Notes under the pieces: model-generated
What the model was told of the DNA's origin: nothing
Databases searched by the model: none
The model's input: only the letters and a program-made list of their open reading frames with translations
From: Megaustenia siamemsis
Taxonomy: Eukaryota; Mollusca; Gastropoda; Stylommatophora; Ariophantidae
Length of the DNA: 64,000 nt
Direction: 5' to 3'
NCBI GenBank assembly: GCA_032433765.1
Contig: JAVIAB010000124.1
Coordinates: forward strand, 75,138,119 to 75,202,118
Shown: in pieces, positions 1 to 15,400 of the stretch
How the letters are laid out: every line of letters starts with the position of its first letter
Position numbering within the stretch: position 1 is the stretch's first letter
Made by a program: the position numbers and the translations under genes

Positions 1-339
1 GTTCATCTTGCATATTAAAATTATCTTCTCTGAGGCAACATTTTTTTTTTCAAGCTTGTGTAATGAACACACAGTGAAATACCAAATAATTTACTAAGCT
101 ATTCAAAGCATGTTCATCAAATTAGTGTTGCATCAACAAGTAAGTGTTTCATCGTGAATTTTATTTCCCCCATTTACACTTCAACACATGAAAGTGACTG
201 CATTTCATTCTAAACTGTGCAATGTCTGCAAGCTCCAATCCCTTAAACAATAAATAAAAAGTATTTCTTTGATCTCAGTCTGAGACATTTAATAGTACAA
301 GCATAAGGAAGCAAAACAATGAGAAAAGGTGACACCTAC
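1..339. other. MDH1 intron sequence, nothing recognised
   Basis: AT-rich sequence downstream of the last visible MDH1 exon. No exon, RNA gene or known element seen. 454-754 is likewise featureless. Confidence 0.5.
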
Positions 340-453
340 CTTCTCTGTTCCATGAAACCAGTCATGCATGTGGTCACAAGCAGCTTTAGCTGCTGACATA
401 GCACTGGACAGCTTACGTGCCTTGATGACAGCAGCACCTCTCTGCTGTACAGT
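340..453 (-). CDS. MDH1: MDH1 exon ([20 protein letters not shown])
   Basis: 38 codons between acceptor TGTTTTAG and donor AAG|GTAGGT. It encodes the conserved [20 protein letters not shown] helix and ends DWFHGTEK. It is the last MDH1 exon in the window; the remaining C-terminal coding sequence must lie left of position 1. Confidence 0.96.
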
Positions 454-3400
454 CTAAAACAAAATGTTTATACATTTCAATTTAATATGCATTTACTGCA
501 ACAACACTTTACTGCTTGTTTCATGATAAAAGATACAGTCATGGTAACACTTTTAAGTCTGATAACAGGATTTTTGTGTTGCAGTTCAGCGGTTTCCGGT
601 TTGATCCAAAATGGAGGAATTATTTTTCTCCGGCTTGGTATAGAACTGTTGATCAGAGGTTTAGCAAGCCGCTATCATAATAACGATTTTGTTAATGAAA
701 CGTAGACCTGATACAGAATGTGTGCAGATAATGGTGATAGTATTTTCAGCCCTAAAACAACAAAAATAGGATTCTGGAATGTACGAACAATCGCTGCGCT
801 GACGAAACAAGCATAAGTCGCCAGCGAGATGGATAGATACGACCTAGATATTTTAGGATTAAGCGAAATGCGCTGGCTGTAGCAGTGATTATAAGGTGTA
901 TGACAAACGGGGAGTTGGTAGGGTAGAAGTTAGGAGGAAAGTGAGAAGTAGTAACTAAAATAGAAACATTGAGTCCACAGGGAAAGTGATAAGTAGAGAA
1001 AATAGAAACATCGAGTCTCACAGGGAAAGTAAGACGCAATTAGGAGTGGGGCAGAAATGTAAAACGGTATATGATTGGTTGGAAAGGAGGAAGTTAGGAA
1101 AAACGATAAGTTAGAAGGTAAGTCTAGAGGGGACCTGTACTCAATGTGGACGGTTGTTTTGGACGAACCGTAAGTGGTAACCAGGTTGGTTACACGAAAC
1201 AGTGTTGTAGTGTTATTCAGTTTTGTGTTTGGCAGTTGAGAGGAACGGACCTTGCAGATTGATCAATGTTAAGTAAACTTGTGTTACCATTATAGACACA
1301 AATAGTTTAGTTGTGAAACTCATAAGTAAAGGACAATTTAGGTGATAGTGAGCGAGTGAGCTCTCGCATAGTAATTCTCAGTGAACTTGTGTCACCAATA
1401 TAGACACAAACATATGTAGTTGTGAACTCATAAGTGAAGGACAAGTTATGTGATAGCGAGCGAGTTAGCTCCAGCCTATTAATGCTCGGCAAAATTGTGT
1501 GCCATTATAGACACAAATCGTGTAGTTGTGAAACTCATAAGTAAAGGACAATTTAGGTGATAGGGAGAGAGTTAGCTCCAGCCTATTAATGCTCAGCAAA
1601 ATTGTGTACCATTATAGACACAAATCGTGTAGTTGTGAAACTCATAAGTAAAGGACAATTTAGGTGATAGGGAGAGAGTTAGCTCCAGCCTATTAATGCT
1701 CAGCAAAATTGTGTGCCATTATAGACACATACAGATGTAGTTGTGAACTCATCAGTGAAGGACAAGTTATGTGATAGTGAGCGAGTTAGCTCTCGCATAG
1801 TAATGCTCAGTGAACTTGTGTCACCATTATAGACACAAACAGATATAGTTGTGAAACTCATAAGCAACGGACAATTTATGTGATAATGAGTGAGTGAGCT
1901 CTTGCATAGTAATGCTCAGTGAACTTGTGTCACCAATATAGACACAAACAGATATAGTTGTGAAACTCATCAGTCAAGACCAGTTGCTGACAGTGGGAGA
2001 TCTCGCGTAGTGTTTTCGAGAGAGTCAGACCGAGTAGAGTCGGCTCCAACAGCAGAAGGTCACCAAGCAGCATGGTGGCCTGAAGGGATTACTGAAACCC
2101 TGCACCGTGTCATGATGAAGTCATCCAGTGAGTTGATGTAACTACAAGCCAGTGCTGGAGGTGTATGAATTGAGGGGTAGGGGTACCGATGCAGCCCTTA
2201 GTGAAAAGCCAAGACACGTTGGCTTAGGGTGTGTGGTTGGGCAAAGCCGACCACGTGAAGGGGTCACATTGACATTAGCGCAGTAAAACGAGGCGAGTGT
2301 ATGTCTCATAGTTAACAGTAATGTGAGAAGTGTAGCAGAAAAACATACTGATGATGGATGTGTACAATGCTGTGCAAAGGGAATGTTCCATAAATAAACC
2401 TTGATTGTGTGCTTTTAAACGGTGTTCTATGCCGTCCAGTAGTCAATAGACTATTTAATCAATACAGTATGTATATGTTTGTGCCTAGCGAAGAACGAAA
2501 GCTGGGTGGGCCACCAAGCACGGGCTCGTCCAAGTCGTAATGAGACAGTGCGAAGTACAGTATTACACGATCACGATGGACAGGTGTGTGTTCGGGCCTA
2601 CAGGGAGTCTCAGCAGTAGTCAAGCCTAACGCTGAACTGACGTGTGGCAGCACACGAAGGTGTCAACACAAAAAGGGGGTACAGGGCAGTGCTGCATTAT
2701 TGCAGTGTCAAGGCAAATCGAGCATCAAGATCTATCACCGTCGATTCATTGACTTAGGGCAAGACAACATGAAGAAGGGAACGAACGGCTATATATTGCT
2801 ATATGGCTAGGAACAAGTAGGAAATCTGTTGATAATAAAATAGTAGTTTTTTCTGGAAGGGAAGATGGAAAAACACCACGAAGGAGTAGGCGTAATGATG
2901 ACAGACATAGCTGCAAGAAATTTATTAGAAAAGTTGAACGCATTAGAAAATAGTTGTCTAGGGAAAATACTTGGTATAGCGTGGAACCAATTAAAAACAA
3001 ACGAGGAAATTAGAAAAATCGCCAATCAACCACTAATATCTTCAGTAATCAAGAAAAGACGATGGTCATATGGTGGATATGTGATGAGAACAGATAATAA
3101 ACGAATAACAAAGCAAGCCTTCAAGTCGGAAACAACAGGTAAGAGGAAGACCCAGAGAGACACTGAAAAGAACATTGATGAGAGAGGCAAGAGTAGCAGG
3201 AATCGGCTCCCTCAATGAGAAAGAGTTGCTTGCACAGAACAGAGACAAAATGGCGAGATTTAATAAAAGATCTTTACAAGGATTGAAAACTGCTAGAATA
3301 AAAATTTAGATAAGAGAAAGAGTATCTGGGTTTAGGCCCCCCAGCTGGCTATGGCTGAAAAGGTCAATAGATAGATTTCAGCTCAGGTATCATTGAACAG

Positions 3401-6400
3401 GCTTGTAACTCATTGAACAAAACTGAGAACAAATTATGACTCATCAAACAATCTAGAACAGTTTCATTCTCACAAGTTCAGGCTGTTGTGTGGTTTCTTA
3501 CCTTTTTTATTATTATTATTGTGCTCAATACATGGAAGTTTTGGGATGTCATTATCTACGGGAATTTTCAATATACAGCCAAACAGATAGATTGTTGTCC
3601 TCAAAGGAAATTACTCACACAAGCAAGATAGACAAACAGATATTGAAAATTCCCGTAGATAATGACATCCCAAAACTTCCATGTATTGAGCACAATAATA
3701 ATAATAAAAAAGGTAAGAAACCACACAACAGCCTGAACTTGTGAGAATGAAACTGTTCTAGATTGTTTGATGAGTCATAATTTGTTCCCAGTTTTGTTCA
3801 ATGAGTTACAAGCCTGTTCAATGATACCTGAGCTGAAATCTATCTATCTATTGACCTTTTCAGCCATAGCCAGCTGGGGGGCCTAAACCCAGATACTCCT
3901 TCTCTTATCTAAATTTTTATTCTAGCAGTTTTCAATCCTTGTAAAGATCTTTTATTAAATCTCACCATTTTGTCTTCATATATGAACATTTCTGTCTTGA
4001 TTTTTTATGGCTGATTTTAAACCAAAAACTAAATTTTTTTTAAAAACTGAAGTAAACTTATAAGTTGGATTACCAATGTACTGAGATGTACTGTATTTGA
4101 CTTGAGTTATTTGCAGGTCATCATCATTGCACTCCGAACATGTCCATAGGTGCTCAGATCCCCTCCTCAGCAAGTCTCGCAGTGTTCGGTGACTGATGAC
4201 TCTAGTTCTGTGTTGGTTGATAAGTCTTCTTATACACCCACCAAGTTTCTCGTTTCAGGCTCTGTCCACTTTAACTCTTTCATCCAAAAGAGTGACGAAG
4301 ACTCATGGTTGTCAAAGTTCTGTGCCTTTCCCACATCTCGGAGGCCATTGATGATGTCCGCCTGATCCATTGGTAGACCGTCTTCAATGACAGCACAGCT
4401 AGCCAACCTGTCCGCTCTTTAATTTCCCACATGTCCAGGAGACAAAGGTGACCTTACATATTTTTTACTTCTGCAATGATTCTATTTATTGCCTGCGTAC
4501 AGAGATCCCACCTCAACTTTTTTTTATCATGCTCATCGAATCACTAAGTATGCAGGCAAAGGTGTAGTCTTGTGACTCTAACCAGATAAATGCCCTGGTC
4601 ACTGCCATCATCATGCTACTCGTGGTCATAACATATGCACCACAGTCTTCCTTGACTATTCGGCTTGCTGAGCGTGCTGTACTCCTTTTGTGCTGTATTA
4701 CAGATCCATCTGTGTAGATGAATGCATCTTTCTCATCTGTTTTCTTCCAGATGAGACCGTTGACCTCCTCATTGACCGTGACTGAGTTCTGTTTCTTACA
4801 TTTCCAGTCGAGTGTGACAATACAAGAGAATGTCCCCCTGAATGACGTTAGGCACTGGTACTCACTCTTCACCAGCAATGATATTGGTAAGCCCACAGAC
4901 CTGTTTGATGACACTTGCAAAAGTAACATACATATTTTCAGTTCTATGCTTTAAGCAAAATACCTTACAATTGCAACACAATTTGTCACACAGAAAAACA
5001 CTGCTAGACTAATAAAAACACAAAATTATATATACATCATGTATATCGAGATGCTATGAAAGTCAAAGTGGCTGATTACGATTTCTACAGCTGGCCAGTT
5101 GCCATGAATATCTATCTGTCTATCGTCCTTTCGAGCCAAAGATGGCAAACAGGGCAGAAATTCTAGACTCTTTCCAACAATCTATGTTATCAAGCATCAG
5201 ACCTTGCAGAGTACTCACATTGCATCTCACCACATGACTCTGTTCTGGGTGAGTTGCTCAATCTCAGTGAATGAGCTGATGCCTGCTGCCGTTGCCTCTC
5301 ACTTCATTTTTATTTTTAGTGCCCTTCATAAATTAGCTGAAAATTGCCGAACAGGAGCAAAACTAGCATCCTAACATTATTTGTTATTTGACACCTGGGA
5401 TTTTCCTACTTCAGGGAAAATTCCTCTGGAATGTACAAACCGTTTGTTTTATAGTCATAGTTATTCTGCACAGTAAGTTAAGTATGTTGAGTCCAGTGTT
5501 CTGTCTTCCATTGATTGGAAGTGTGTAATTATTTTCGCTTCTAAGATGAGTATTGATCTCATTCCACCAATTATAATTTTCACTGTTTGGTTCTGAAGTC
5601 TGATCTTAAAAAAATCTGACTTCGTTAAAAATTTGCTGTTGCCCATAGTGAAATACCATGCACTAAGATGGGTCTCACTTATCCCATGTAAAACTTCTTT
5701 GGCACGCGCACCCATCAGCTCCAAGTTGTGCCAGATAATTTTTTAATGTTTGCCACCCTTAGTCTAATCCGAGTTTTCCGTCGCCAAATGTTATGCCTAG
5801 ATATTTTGGGTTTTCATTCAGTTGTAGATTTTTACTGTTTCAATTACTGATACATAAATAAAGCCAAACAAGTTCAGCATTTATTTTCCATAATGTACAT
5901 CCTTGAACAAGATATGCACCCACCTTAATAAAATCTCCCTGCAGGTAGTTTTCATCATTAATCACATCAGGGACAGGTTTAACCTTGCCATCAATATCTG
6001 CAGTGGCATGAGCTACATCAGGATATTGTGTAGAAGAGTGGTTGCCCCAGATGAAGACATTGCTAACTTTATCAGCAGAAACTCCAAGTTTTGCAGCAAT
6101 CTGTTGACAGTTGTTACACAATGAGACATTAGAAGCCATGTATATAAATGAATGGCTATACCATAACTAATTCTATCAAATGTGGCCTACACTTACTTTT
6201 GATTTCATGCACATAAGACTAGTACAGACAATCAAAATTCCACAATGCCGTGCTTCTTTTATGCTCACTCTTCTTGTTTACACCACATAAACCGTGTCCA
6301 GTATCTTATCCATCAGTCATCCCATAAATCTACTGACCTGATAACATGAGAGATCAAAGATGCATTTTTAGGATTGCAACAATTCAAATATAATGCCACA

Positions 6401-9400
6401 CAATCAGGAAGGATAACCTACAAGAGTGAACTAGGTATGTGATAACCAGTGAGCTCAACATCATCTGCCATACCAGTTGGTGTAAGTGATCATGTCCTTC
6501 CACAATGGATCATTGATGCTGTTGTTGACTGCTTACCATACCACGACACCAGGCTATCTTCTATCTTGTCATACACAACAAGAGAGAACCAAAAGTGCGC
6601 ATACCATTCATCATTTGTTGAAACTAATTGAGCACTTTGTAAGTTTGCAGTGCTGCAATGTCAACTTTAACAAGTAATAACATAAAAATATAAATTATTC
6701 TCAACCTTTCTTCCTATGTAACAGTAAGCTAGTGAAAGCATCAGGCAGGCTGACTTTGTTGTTACCCGCTTCGCAGTAGACAATAGCAGTATCATATAGC
6801 AGCGACCGGACGAGCAAAAACTGTCTTTGAACTCCTACACAACAATTTTTGGCGAGGAAAATCGGGGACTGGAGAGATCAAAGAAGACCCTACTCGTTCA
6901 GCACAGTTTTGGCGAGGAAAATCGGGGACTGGAGAGATCAAAAGAAGACCCTACTCGTTCAGCACAGTTTTTGGCGACGGGGACTAGATAGATCAAAGAA
7001 GACCCTACTCGCAGTGGAGAGAGTATATAAACTTCAGCACAGGAAGGTTTATCAGAACAGACAGAGATAGGGTCAGAGAGGATCAGGCAGGAAGTTAGAT
7101 AGTAGTCAGTAGGGTTCTAGTTAGATTAAGAACAGTTAGAAAGGAGAATTAGATAATTAGAACCGTCAAACAAGTGGAAGTTTAGATTAGAATGTGAAGC
7201 CAGTTAGTTAAGAAGATTAGGAATCGCCAAGTTATAGTTCAAGTCAACAGTTGAAGTTATTAAACAAGTTGATAGAAGTTTTAGGAACGTAAGATGTGGA
7301 AGTGTTATTAAGTTTTCAAGAATTGTGTTTCAAATTTCATCAAGTTCGTAAGTTGAACAAAGTCAATAAACAATTGCCTGATGATTACTAATTGTATAAT
7401 TTGCACTTATGGATTGTTCAAGAACCAACGGTGATAAACCGCTGAGCATCCAAGAATTAAGAACATTAATTCTAAGAGAAGTGCATAGAATTGTATCACG
7501 TGCCACGAGAATTATTAGAAGTCAATAAACTTGATTACGATATATATATATATATGAGAGAACAGAGTCTGTTATGATTGACATTGTGATCAATGTAATG
7601 TGATTGAGTGTATACAAGCCAATAACGTCAAGGTAGCACAACAATAAAGATGCACAACAGAACGCCATAACACCTATTCACTTCTGTAAAATTATATAAT
7701 ACTAAAACCTTAAGCTAAAAAAAGATGACTGTTTTATTTAAGGTAAACTGAAAAGAAGAAAGAATTCTGTCAACACGGTCAATGAAAATATATCCCATCA
7801 TAGTGGACAAGACAATTTGGCTACAAGTTTTTATCGACAGTAGGATCAATGAACACGACACAAAGTGCAAATCTAAAAAAAAAAGTAATAGGAATTCAAA
7901 GGAACTGCTTGTGAAAATAAATGTAATAGATATATTCACATATAAAACAAGGTCCCTAGATAATGAAAATACCACCAGCTATGGAGATTTTACAATGGGT
8001 GTCTTCAAACAAGGAATGAAAACTATAGTTAACTCAAAGCTGATCATTGTTTCAATTAAATTTAATTATAAATATTTGAACCTAAGTAGCCTATAATTTA
8101 ATAGAACAATAATTTCATCAGTCAAAATAACAAAGAATTAGATTACATATGTAAAACCAGTTCTGCGACAGGTGCTATCCTGTTATCATCTCGCAACTAC
8201 TTAGCTCTACACCAATTTTAGTAATGAAATATACAACTGTAAATGTGCAAAAGGACTCACCTGAGCTTGAGCTCTGTTCTGGTCAAGTCTGGTAAGACAA
8301 GAGAAGTTTTCTTTGGGTATGGATGGTGCATACTTACTCAAAATGCAAGCATTGGTGTTAGCTGGGTTTCCAACTACCACAACCTGTGTAAAGAAAATCA
8401 AAGAACTAAAAGAAAGCAGCAACAATTAAAAAGTAATTTTTTTTTCAAGTATTCATCAAAAAGCATAATTTCTTTGTTTTCTAAGGACATTAGATAGTTG
8501 TGTAAATATGCTGCATCATGGTTCACCACAGGCAATGATATTTGTGCCTTTTCAACAAACACATCCAATTTCAGCACAGCATTTCTGTGTACCAAGTTGC
8601 TTTTTTCTTGTATCCCTACTCCCTTGGTCAGAATGTTTCTACAGGCACTGTATGGAGAGAAGAAACATAATCAGCTGTTGTTGATCCTGATGCAGAGTCA
8701 GCTATGGGTTGCTGACCATACAGCTCTGGTGCTGTAGAAATGTCTTGGCCTACTATAAAAGCAATTCAAAATTTTGACTACAGGCATTCATTGGGGGGGG
8801 GGGGGGGAAAGCAGAACACAGGCATCAAACAAGGTTAATGCTTTAGTCAACTTAAGTTTTAGTAATGTCTATTTCCATTAATTTTTTATGCTGCATAAAT
8901 TACAACTGTATCATGAACTCTGAAGGCTCTGTTCTGTCGGCAGATTTAATTTCACTTTACAGCAAAAATATTATGAGATCAATAGTAGAAGGAATTGAAC
9001 TCAATGGTCACAACATAAACAATTTGCGATATGCAGATGACACAGTCTTAATAGCAGAGACAGAGAGTGAACTACAAGAAATGATAGACATAATAGTAAA
9101 AGAAAGCAACAAGAAAGATCTAAGTGCAGCATAAAAATAAGTGGGACAAATCTGAAACAAGTGCAACGCGTCAAATACTTGGGCACAATAATAACATCAG
9201 ATGGAAGATGCACCACAGAAATAAAAAGCAGAATAGCTCAGGCCAAAATAGAATTTCAGAAAATGAAAAACGTCTTATGCAACAAATCTATATCAATAGA
9301 AGTGAGAAGGAGAGTTCATCTGTGCTATATAGAGTCAATTCTGACCTATAGAAGCGAGTCATGGGCGGTAAACAAACAAATGAAAAGACGATTAGAGGCC

Positions 9401-12400
9401 ACAGACATGGGATTTTTCAGAAGAATGTTGAAAATTCCATGGACAGCTAAAAAAAAATCAACAAGGAAATTCTCAAAGAGGCCAACACAAAAAGGGAGCT
9501 ATTAAGAAACATCAGAAAGAAACAATCAACAATTTTCGGGCACATCATGAGAAGAAGATGAAATACTTGGTTACAAACTGCAAAATACAGGGAAAGAGAG
9601 ATCACGGACACAAAAAGAGAAAATACTAGATAACTTGGTGTCATGGCATAGAAAACAGTCAACAACAGAATTGATACGATGCATAGTGGATAGAAGATTG
9701 TGGAAGGACATGATCACCTAGGCCAACCAGTATGGCACATGATGATCATCAAAGGCTATCTAGATAATTCTATTTTTTTTTTTTTTGGTCAAAGTACCTA
9801 GAATAATGGAGACAAATAATAATAAATGAATATTATTACTGAGGGAAACTTCCGAGGTGATAATCAGCGAATCAATTCAGAGGTATGTTTACAGCACTCG
9901 GAAAAATTGACAAATAATCAACAACAGAAAAAAATATGGACCAAAGCAGGATCGAACCTGTACTCAGTGGCACAGCGTCTTGTCACGAAAAGCCAAACGC
10001 TAGGGAACACTGCCACTCAGCTAACTGTTAGACCCACAGCTGATGGGGGAAGATGCCGTGAACCTAGTACATTTCACACCATTCTTAAAATCAATATTTT
10101 ATGAAAGTGACACCACAAAAAACATTTTAAGCTAAAACAAATACTTTAAGCATAAGTATATATTTATGTGTTAGTGATAAGACTAACTAACCTGAGAGTT
10201 TTCGGGATGCAATATTCAATTTTTAACCACAGACGTATTTGAATTTTAGAGCATAGGTTCTTTTTATCACTTTGAATGTATAATAGAAGAAAGCATGTGT
10301 ATTTTATCTTGATGGAAAGAAATAAATGAATGAATCAACAAAAATATCAGTGACAAACAACTGTGTGCTACATTTGTGTTCTTACGCGCTCAGTTTGATT
10401 TTACCTTCACAGTCTTCTTAGACAGTTTGTCCATAGCTTGTCCCTGAGCCTTGAAGATTTTAACATTGGCTTTAAGCAAATCTTTCCTCTCCATACCCTC
10501 TTTGCGTGGCATAGCACCAAGCATGAAAGCAGCATCAACATCATTAAAAGCAACATTGGGGTCATCTGTTGCAATTACCTCTGTCAATGAAAACATATAG
10601 TAAAAGTGCTAGATTGGCAAGCGTATTAAGGCAGTGTGAAACAGTACATATAATAAATAAAATGAATGGCATAAGTTATTTTGAAAATAAATGATAATAC
10701 TATTGACTGTACATTTTTACATATGTTTTTTGTTCAGGCTTGCACGCTGCCATGGTACCAAGATAAACAACTGCCATATGTAACCCTAGTTTACAATTGT
10801 GCAGCAAAAATGACTGGTTCCAGGAAAATTCTTTGCCCAGTGCGCATGCAGCAAAAATAGAATGTTGTCAAAAGGTGAAATGAAAATAAACACTTGTTTG
10901 AAATGCATAAGGAGTAAATAAGACTATGTTTTTTCCATATAATTTGATGTCTAATGTTAAACTTTAGTGCGCACATCAATTTGTAGTGTGCTCATCTATG
11001 CAGACATTTTAATAAAGCGGTGAAGAATCTAGGCTAGCACTTGGTCATATGATCTATTTGGTCAAACAGCTAAATGGATTTGTGCTGCACTCTCAACATG
11101 GTGTTACTTCTCAATATATGACATAATAGGTGATCCCCTATGATTTATTGATGTAGCCAATCTGTTATGAAATAAAACTGGACAGAAGTCCAATATTTTA
11201 GTTTTAAAAAAAAACAGATTACAATGTCGTAAAAATTACTGCATCAAAACATAAATTCTAAATAATTTGATATTTTGCCATGGTCAAACATTATCCCCCT
11301 CTGTTCTTATTAATTAGTACTTCGGGTGACTCCTGAGTGTTGGATTGATGTAGGATTTCTTTTTGTGGTCATTTCGTGAGATACGTAGTGTCTGTGAAGA
11401 AAAAAATTGCCAATTTTCAAGAAATTGTCCCCCTTTTTTTGCTGTGACCAGGGAAATTTCTTTGTTGTAGGCAGGCATCAAAAAGAAATCAGGTTAAATA
11501 CTAAAATAATTTTTGGCTCCAATGTTAAGTCAGTCATATTATATGGCTGTGAAACATGGAGAACAACAAAAATGGCAATCATTAAGATACAGACTTTCAT
11601 TAATGGATGCTTACGCAGAATAAAAGGATGGAAATGGCAGGACAAAATCACTAACTTAGAATTATGGAAATGTACCAGTCAAATACCAGTGGATAAAGAG
11701 ATACAGCACAGATGATGGCGCTGGATAGGACACACTATGGAAGCCAACAGAATATTACACAACAAGCCCCTTCTTGGAATCCCCAGGGAAAAAAGATAAA
11801 GAGGAAAACCAAGGAATTCTTGGAGAAGACAGATGGAAGCAGAGATGAAGATGTTGGGGAAGACATGGAATGATCTTAAAAGAATGGCGGGAAACAGAAC
11901 TGCTTGGAAAGTGTTTATTGAAGACCTATGCTCCACGTGGAGCTGAAAGGTAGAAGAAGAAGAAGAAGACAGGCATCAAACAACCTTTTGTGACTCAGGA
12001 AACACAGTGAATAACACTATGTGGTAGTCAACAATAATAACACTGTGGTAGTCAACAATACTGACAGATTTACGGCGACTGTACCGATAGACATCGTGTC
12101 CAGTCCATGAGGTGAAACTCAGGTTATAAATCAACCTGGGCCAGGAATTCCAAGTCCCTGTGTTTTGCTTAGTGTGAACACATGGCAGTGTGTCAAAGTT
12201 CAGAGAAATTACTATTTTTTTAAGCACTTTTAATGTTACATTTAAATGGTAGTAATTTTTACTATGGTATCGTAACTGGAAAAGTTACAGATAGGTATTG
12301 TAATTAAAATATAATATGACACATGATTGGTGACATTTTGTGTATTGAGAAATGTTGCTAGGGTTTTAAAATTTCAAACTTATGAGCAAAAGCACACAAA

Positions 12401-15400
12401 CATGCTCATAAAAAAACAAAAGTATTTTACACAGAAAAATTGCATTTTCCATGAAAATTAAGTATGGAAAACTAAAGTTGACATGTTTTACATTAACACT
12501 ACCAGAAAAAACCAAAACATACCGGATTTGTATTTTTTAGGCGCTTTTCCCTTTAAACAATAGATTTAAATACTTTTGACAAAGAGTGGTTTTAAAAATG
12601 GTATTACAAAACCTTATCCAAAATGGCTCGTTAAACTTTAACTTTTTCATTCTTCTTTTATCTTTTCTCTGATACCTAAAAGGTGTCGTGGTTTATATCA
12701 TTTGTCGTTCTTGAGCTGCTCGAACTGTCTGAAGTAGTGATTTCCCTTTCTTGTTACATGTCTCTGTCACTGCATCTATCCATCTTCTTCTGGGTCTTCT
12801 TGAGAATAACGCCCTTGATGGTGATGATTCATTCTGACCAGGTGGCCAAACCATCTAAGTTGTTCCTACCATTTTTCTTATGGTTTCATTTGGTACTCAA
12901 TCTCTTCTTGTCTTTGTTACTTTTCTCAAGCATTGCATCTCACATGTATTGATCTTTCTTAAATGTGATTTAGAAGGGTCCATGTTTGACTTTCATAGCA
13001 CAAAGTTGGTATGAAAATGCTATTTATCATTTGTTGTTTAGCTGGCATAGAAATGTTTAGATGTCTTGGCAATGGTGAAAGCTGGTATGTGACAGCATTT
13101 GCTTTTTGTATTCTCATGTCAATTTCTCTGTCTAGTTTTCCATCTTCTGTGAACATTGTGCCCAAATACTTGAATTCCTCTACTTGTTTTATTTCTTGCA
13201 CCCTGCAACAATGAAAGAGACAGCGAAGAATTCTACGACACATTTAATGAAATCATTAACAAGATTGACGAAAGCAACGACATGTTAGTGATGGGAGATT
13301 TTAATGGAAGGCTTGGGAAATGTAACAGTGAGAACAATGATATCTCAGGACCCTTTGGCGATAAAACAGCTGAAATAAACGAAAATGGCAGCAGACTGCT
13401 GGAACTATGCAATCAAAATGATTTATTTATCACCAACACATTCTTCAAACACAGAGAGTCGCAAGTATACACCAGGTACAAATGGAATGACACAACATGC
13501 AGAAGCCAGATGAGATAGTAACACGACAACAGAACAAGAAAAGAGTAACTGACAGTAGAGCAATCCCAAATATTACAGATGACACGGATCACAAGATGGT
13601 TATGATCACACTAAGACAGCCAAAAATAAAGAGAATATACGAAAACAAACAAAAGAAGCAAAAAGAACAGACAATAAAAATAAAACAAAAGATCAAGAAA
13701 CAAGGAAAACCCTAGAAGAAAAACTAACAGGGGAATTCAAGAAACTCCCTAACGAAGTATGCACAGTAGAAGAAGAGTGGAAACAATTTAAGGAAACAGT
13801 AACCATCTCTAAAACAGTTTGTGGAATGAAGTTAAGAACAAGAGAAGGGAAAAAGAGCACCCCGTAGTGGAATGAAACAATCAGAGAAGCAATTAAAGAA
13901 AAGAAGAAACTGTTTAAAAATTGGAGGGAGAACAAGAACCAAGAAAAATATGCCTTAGTTCGAAAAAGAGTTAAAATTTTTATTAAAGAAGCTAAGCAAA
14001 AGAATTGGGGACAGAATTCGGACAAAACATGAGCAGGGACTTAAAGACAGCCACAAGAGATTTCTACAAAGCAGTAAAAGCCACAAGAGCGAGAAAAGAA
14101 AACCATGATCCTACTGAGCTGATAAATGACTAAGACAGACAGCCAATATCAAATAACCAATATATGCAACAGAGATGGAAAGAATATTTTGAAGACCTGT
14201 TAAACATACCAACTACCATTTTACAACAAAAACCACGCTAGAACTCACAAATACTGAACCCAACATCATGAAAGAGGAAATCGAAGAAGTAATCAAATAT
14301 GCACCAAGAAATAAAGCACCCAACCTTATTAAAAGTCTCTACATCAACAGCAGGGTCAGAACAGCAGCAGGCTACACAGACCACTTCGAAGTTAGGTGTA
14401 AGACAGGGGTGCGTACTACCCCCCCCCCTCCACTGTTTATTACATAGATGGACCATATATGCAAGCTGGCCAACCCATCAGAGACAGTGGAGATCAACGA
14501 GCTTTTATTTGCAGATGACCAGGCACTAATACATGAAACAATAGAAGACCTACAAGAACACTTAAACAAACTCAATATCTCAGGCGCAAAATACAACATG
14601 AAAATCAACATCAACAAAACAGAAGTCATGAATGTCGCCAAAAATAAACTGAACATCAACATAACTATAGAAGGCAGACAACTAAAACAAGTAGAGGAAT
14701 TCAAATACCTAGGAAGTCTAATGACAAATGATAATTCTCAAACAGCAGAGATAGAATCAAGATGCAACAAAGCTTGTCAAATCATTGGACAGTTATCACC
14801 ACTATTGTCCAACAAGGAAATAACTCTGGAGGCAAAACGAGCACTATACAATACAATCTTCTACCCAACTTTGTGCTACCAATGTCAGTCCTGGACCCTA
14901 GATGCAAGAACAATAAGAAAAATAACCACTACAGAGATGAAATGTGTTAAACGAATGACAGGAAACAGTCTGAGAGATAAGATCAGAAATGAAGAACTGA
15001 GAAAAAAGCTAGGAATAGCAGATAAATGGTTTGGCCATGTGACAAGGCAGAAAGAACAAAACACAACACAACAAGCCTTCAATAAACGTTGTGTGAACAC
15101 CAGACCCAAGGGTCGACAACGAAAAAGATGGGTTGATGGAATATTAGAAGCACTAGAAAACATAACAGCAGCAGAGGCGAACAGAAGAGCAAAAGACCCC
15201 AAATCATATCTCCCCTCGACGCTAAAAGGTAGATGAGGAAGGAAAGAAGAAGTTTTATTTCTTTATCTTTGATCTTAATGTTTAATTGGTGTCTTAATTT
15301 GCTTATTCTCATGGCCTCTGTTTTTGCTGTGTTAATTTTCATACTGTAGTTTGTGCAGCTCTTATATAGAGATGTTAAATGCTGTTGTAGCATGTTTTTA

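Noticed and set aside
1275..1995. CRISPR array
   Set aside because: Regular spacing, but the whole unit repeats with no unique spacers, and the context is an animal intron.
14299..14704. Short frames overlapping the inner LINE-B on both strands
   Set aside because: Antisense or shifted shadows of the LINE coding sequence.
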